Shown: positions 29,648-30,504 of the stretch, piece after piece
How the letters are laid out: each line of letters begins with the position of its first letter
Position numbering within the stretch: the stretch's first letter is position 1
NCBI GenBank assembly: GCA_036390995.1
Contig: DASWAT010000081.1
Location: 1 to 30,504 of the forward strand
Reading direction: 5' to 3'
DNA: 30,504 nucleotides
From: DASQQQ01 sp036390995
Lineage (GTDB): Bacteria; Actinomycetota; UBA4738; HRBIN12
The notes under the pieces: generated by a model
Database searches by the model: none
What the model was told of the DNA's origin: nothing
Seen by the model: only the letters and a program-made list of their open reading frames with translations
Made by a program: the position numbers and the translations under genes

Positions 29648-30504
29648 ATGCCACCAAGAGCGATGTGGAAAGGGGCCATCTCCTTCGGCCTGGTCACGAT
29701 CCCGGTCGCCGTGTTCCCGGCCACCGAGGAGAAGTCCCTGCGCTTCAACCAGCTCCACGACGAGGACATGGGGCGGATCCGGTACAAGCGCGTGTGCGAG
29801 AAGGACGGCGAGGAGGTCCCCTTCGAGCACATCGTCAAGGGCTACGAGATCGAGAAGGACCGGTACGTGATCCTCACCGACGAGGACTTCGACGCGGTGC
29901 CGGTGGAGTCCAGCCGCGCGATCGACATCCAGCAGTTCGTCGACCTCGACGAGATCGACCCGGTGCTGTTCAAGAAGAGCTACTACCTCGTGCCCGACGA
30001 GACCGGCGCGAAGGCCTACGCGCTCCTGCGCGAGGCGATGAGCGAGGACGGTCGCGTCGGCATCGCGAAGGTCAGCTTCCGCGACAAGGAGCACCTGGCT
30101 GCGCTTCGTTTCAAGGACGACGCGTTCGTGCTCGAGACGATGTACTGGCCCGACGAGATCCGCGAGGCGGACTTCGGCGGCGTCGACGTGCGCGCGGAGG
30201 TCCGTGACCAGGAGCTCGCGATGGCGCGCCAGCTGATCGAATCGCTCACCGCGGACTGGGACCCCGAGGCGTTCACCGACGAGTACCGCGAGGCGCTGCT
30301 GCGGATCGTCGAGGCGAAGCTGAACGGCGAGGAGATCGAGGTCGTCGAGCCCGAGCCCACCGCGAAGGTCGTCGACCTGATGGCCGCGCTGAAGGCGAGC
30401 GTCGACGCCGCGAAGAAGAAGCCGAGCGGTGACGGGGAAGCGGAGAAGCCTGCGCGCAAGCCCGCGGCGAAGAAACCGGCGGCGAAGAAGACGGCCGCCC
30501 GCAA
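29648..30504 (+). CDS. ku: Ku DNA end-binding protein, 3' end cut by the window
   Basis: The ATG has a GGGAGG site 7 nt upstream, and the frame stays open to the window end (285 residues visible). The start MPPRAMWKGAISFGLVTIPV is the classical bacterial Ku N terminus. RYKRVCEKDGEEVP (about 45-58) and YYLVPDETGAKAYALL (about 113-128) belong to the ring-forming core. The core ends near residue 240. It is followed by a Lys/Ala/Pro-rich tail (KKKPSGDGEAEKPARKPAAK and on) that is not complete here. Bacterial Ku is a homodimer that encircles DNA ends and recruits LigD. The basic tail resembles the lysine-rich extensions that modulate DNA binding in mycobacterial and streptomycete Ku. It is divergent from ligD, forming the NHEJ pair. 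Confidence 0.95.
   Translation, partial: MPPRAMWKGAISFGLVTIPVAVFPATEEKSLRFNQLHDEDMGRIRYKRVCEKDGEEVPFEHIVKGYEIEKDRYVILTDEDFDAVPVESSRAIDIQQFVDLDEIDPVLFKKSYYLVPDETGAKAYALLREAMSEDGRVGIAKVSFRDKEHLAALRFKDDAFVLETMYWPDEIREADFGGVDVRAEVRDQELAMARQLIESLTADWDPEAFTDEYREALLRIVEAKLNGEEIEVVEPEPTAKVVDLMAALKASVDAAKKKPSGDGEAEKPARKPAAKKPAAKKTAAR

Noticed and set aside
29564..30094. Upstream extension of the ligD frame by about 177 codons into the ku region
   Set aside because: The extension would be antisense to ku and has no homology-like pattern; the ATG at 29563 gives the standard LigD N terminus.
1..30504. Prophage, insertion sequence, CRISPR array, toxin-antitoxin or other defence island
   Set aside because: No transposase, integrase, direct-repeat array or recognisable defence gene was found; composition looks uniform across the window.

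Overview
The window is a very GC-rich, densely packed bacterial chromosome segment. Most intergenic gaps are under 150 bp and many genes overlap by 1-4 bases. It most likely comes from a member of the Actinomycetota, probably an uncultured lineage. The evidence is a DUF5319-type protein, a luciferase-like (LLM) oxidoreductase of the F420-using type, a Pol-PE-Lig LigD next to Ku, frequent GTG starts, and many TANNNT -10 boxes placed 6-9 nt before start codons (leaderless transcription). No tRNA, rRNA, CRISPR array, transposase or phage gene was seen. No gene-free stretch exceeds about 160 bases.

Region 1 (1-5.7 kb): the tail of a PHP-domain phosphoesterase converges on a minus-strand respiratory operon. 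That operon encodes a 52-aa one-helix membrane protein, a cytochrome b6-like dihaem protein, a partner membrane subunit with a large soluble domain, and DoxX. Divergent from it are a HAD hydrolase and a type II NADH dehydrogenase. A CBS-domain protein on the minus strand ends exactly where the dehydrogenase ends.

Region 2 (5.7-16.2 kb): tldD and tldE/pmbA (minus strand) are followed by assorted accessory and housekeeping genes. These are a DUF5661 protein, an LLM-class oxidoreductase, an amidohydrolase, a frame-disrupted ankyrin-repeat gene, a C45-type Ntn hydrolase, a HEAT-repeat protein, a polytopic membrane protein, an RmuC-like protein and two small soluble proteins.

Region 3 (16.2-23.7 kb): an arginine biosynthesis operon, argC-argJ-argB-argD-argR-argG-argH, with nearly every junction overlapping. 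The promoter before argC carries a symmetric ATGCG/CGCAT element between -35 and -10 that is a good candidate ArgR operator. argF, which usually lies between argD and argR in actinobacterial clusters, is absent. ArgJ can recycle the acetyl group, so the pathway to ornithine is self-contained here, but the ornithine-to-citrulline step must be encoded elsewhere.

Region 4 (23.7-30.5 kb): a GNAT acetyltransferase, a small lipoprotein with a YxYxxD motif, a cupin, a PIG-L deacetylase coupled to a DUF5319/zinc-ribbon protein, and a three-helix membrane protein. The window ends with a divergent NHEJ pair, ligD (minus) and ku (plus, cut by the window end). The parts most worth following up are the cytochrome b operon with its tiny subunit, the arg regulatory details and the frame-broken ankyrin gene.
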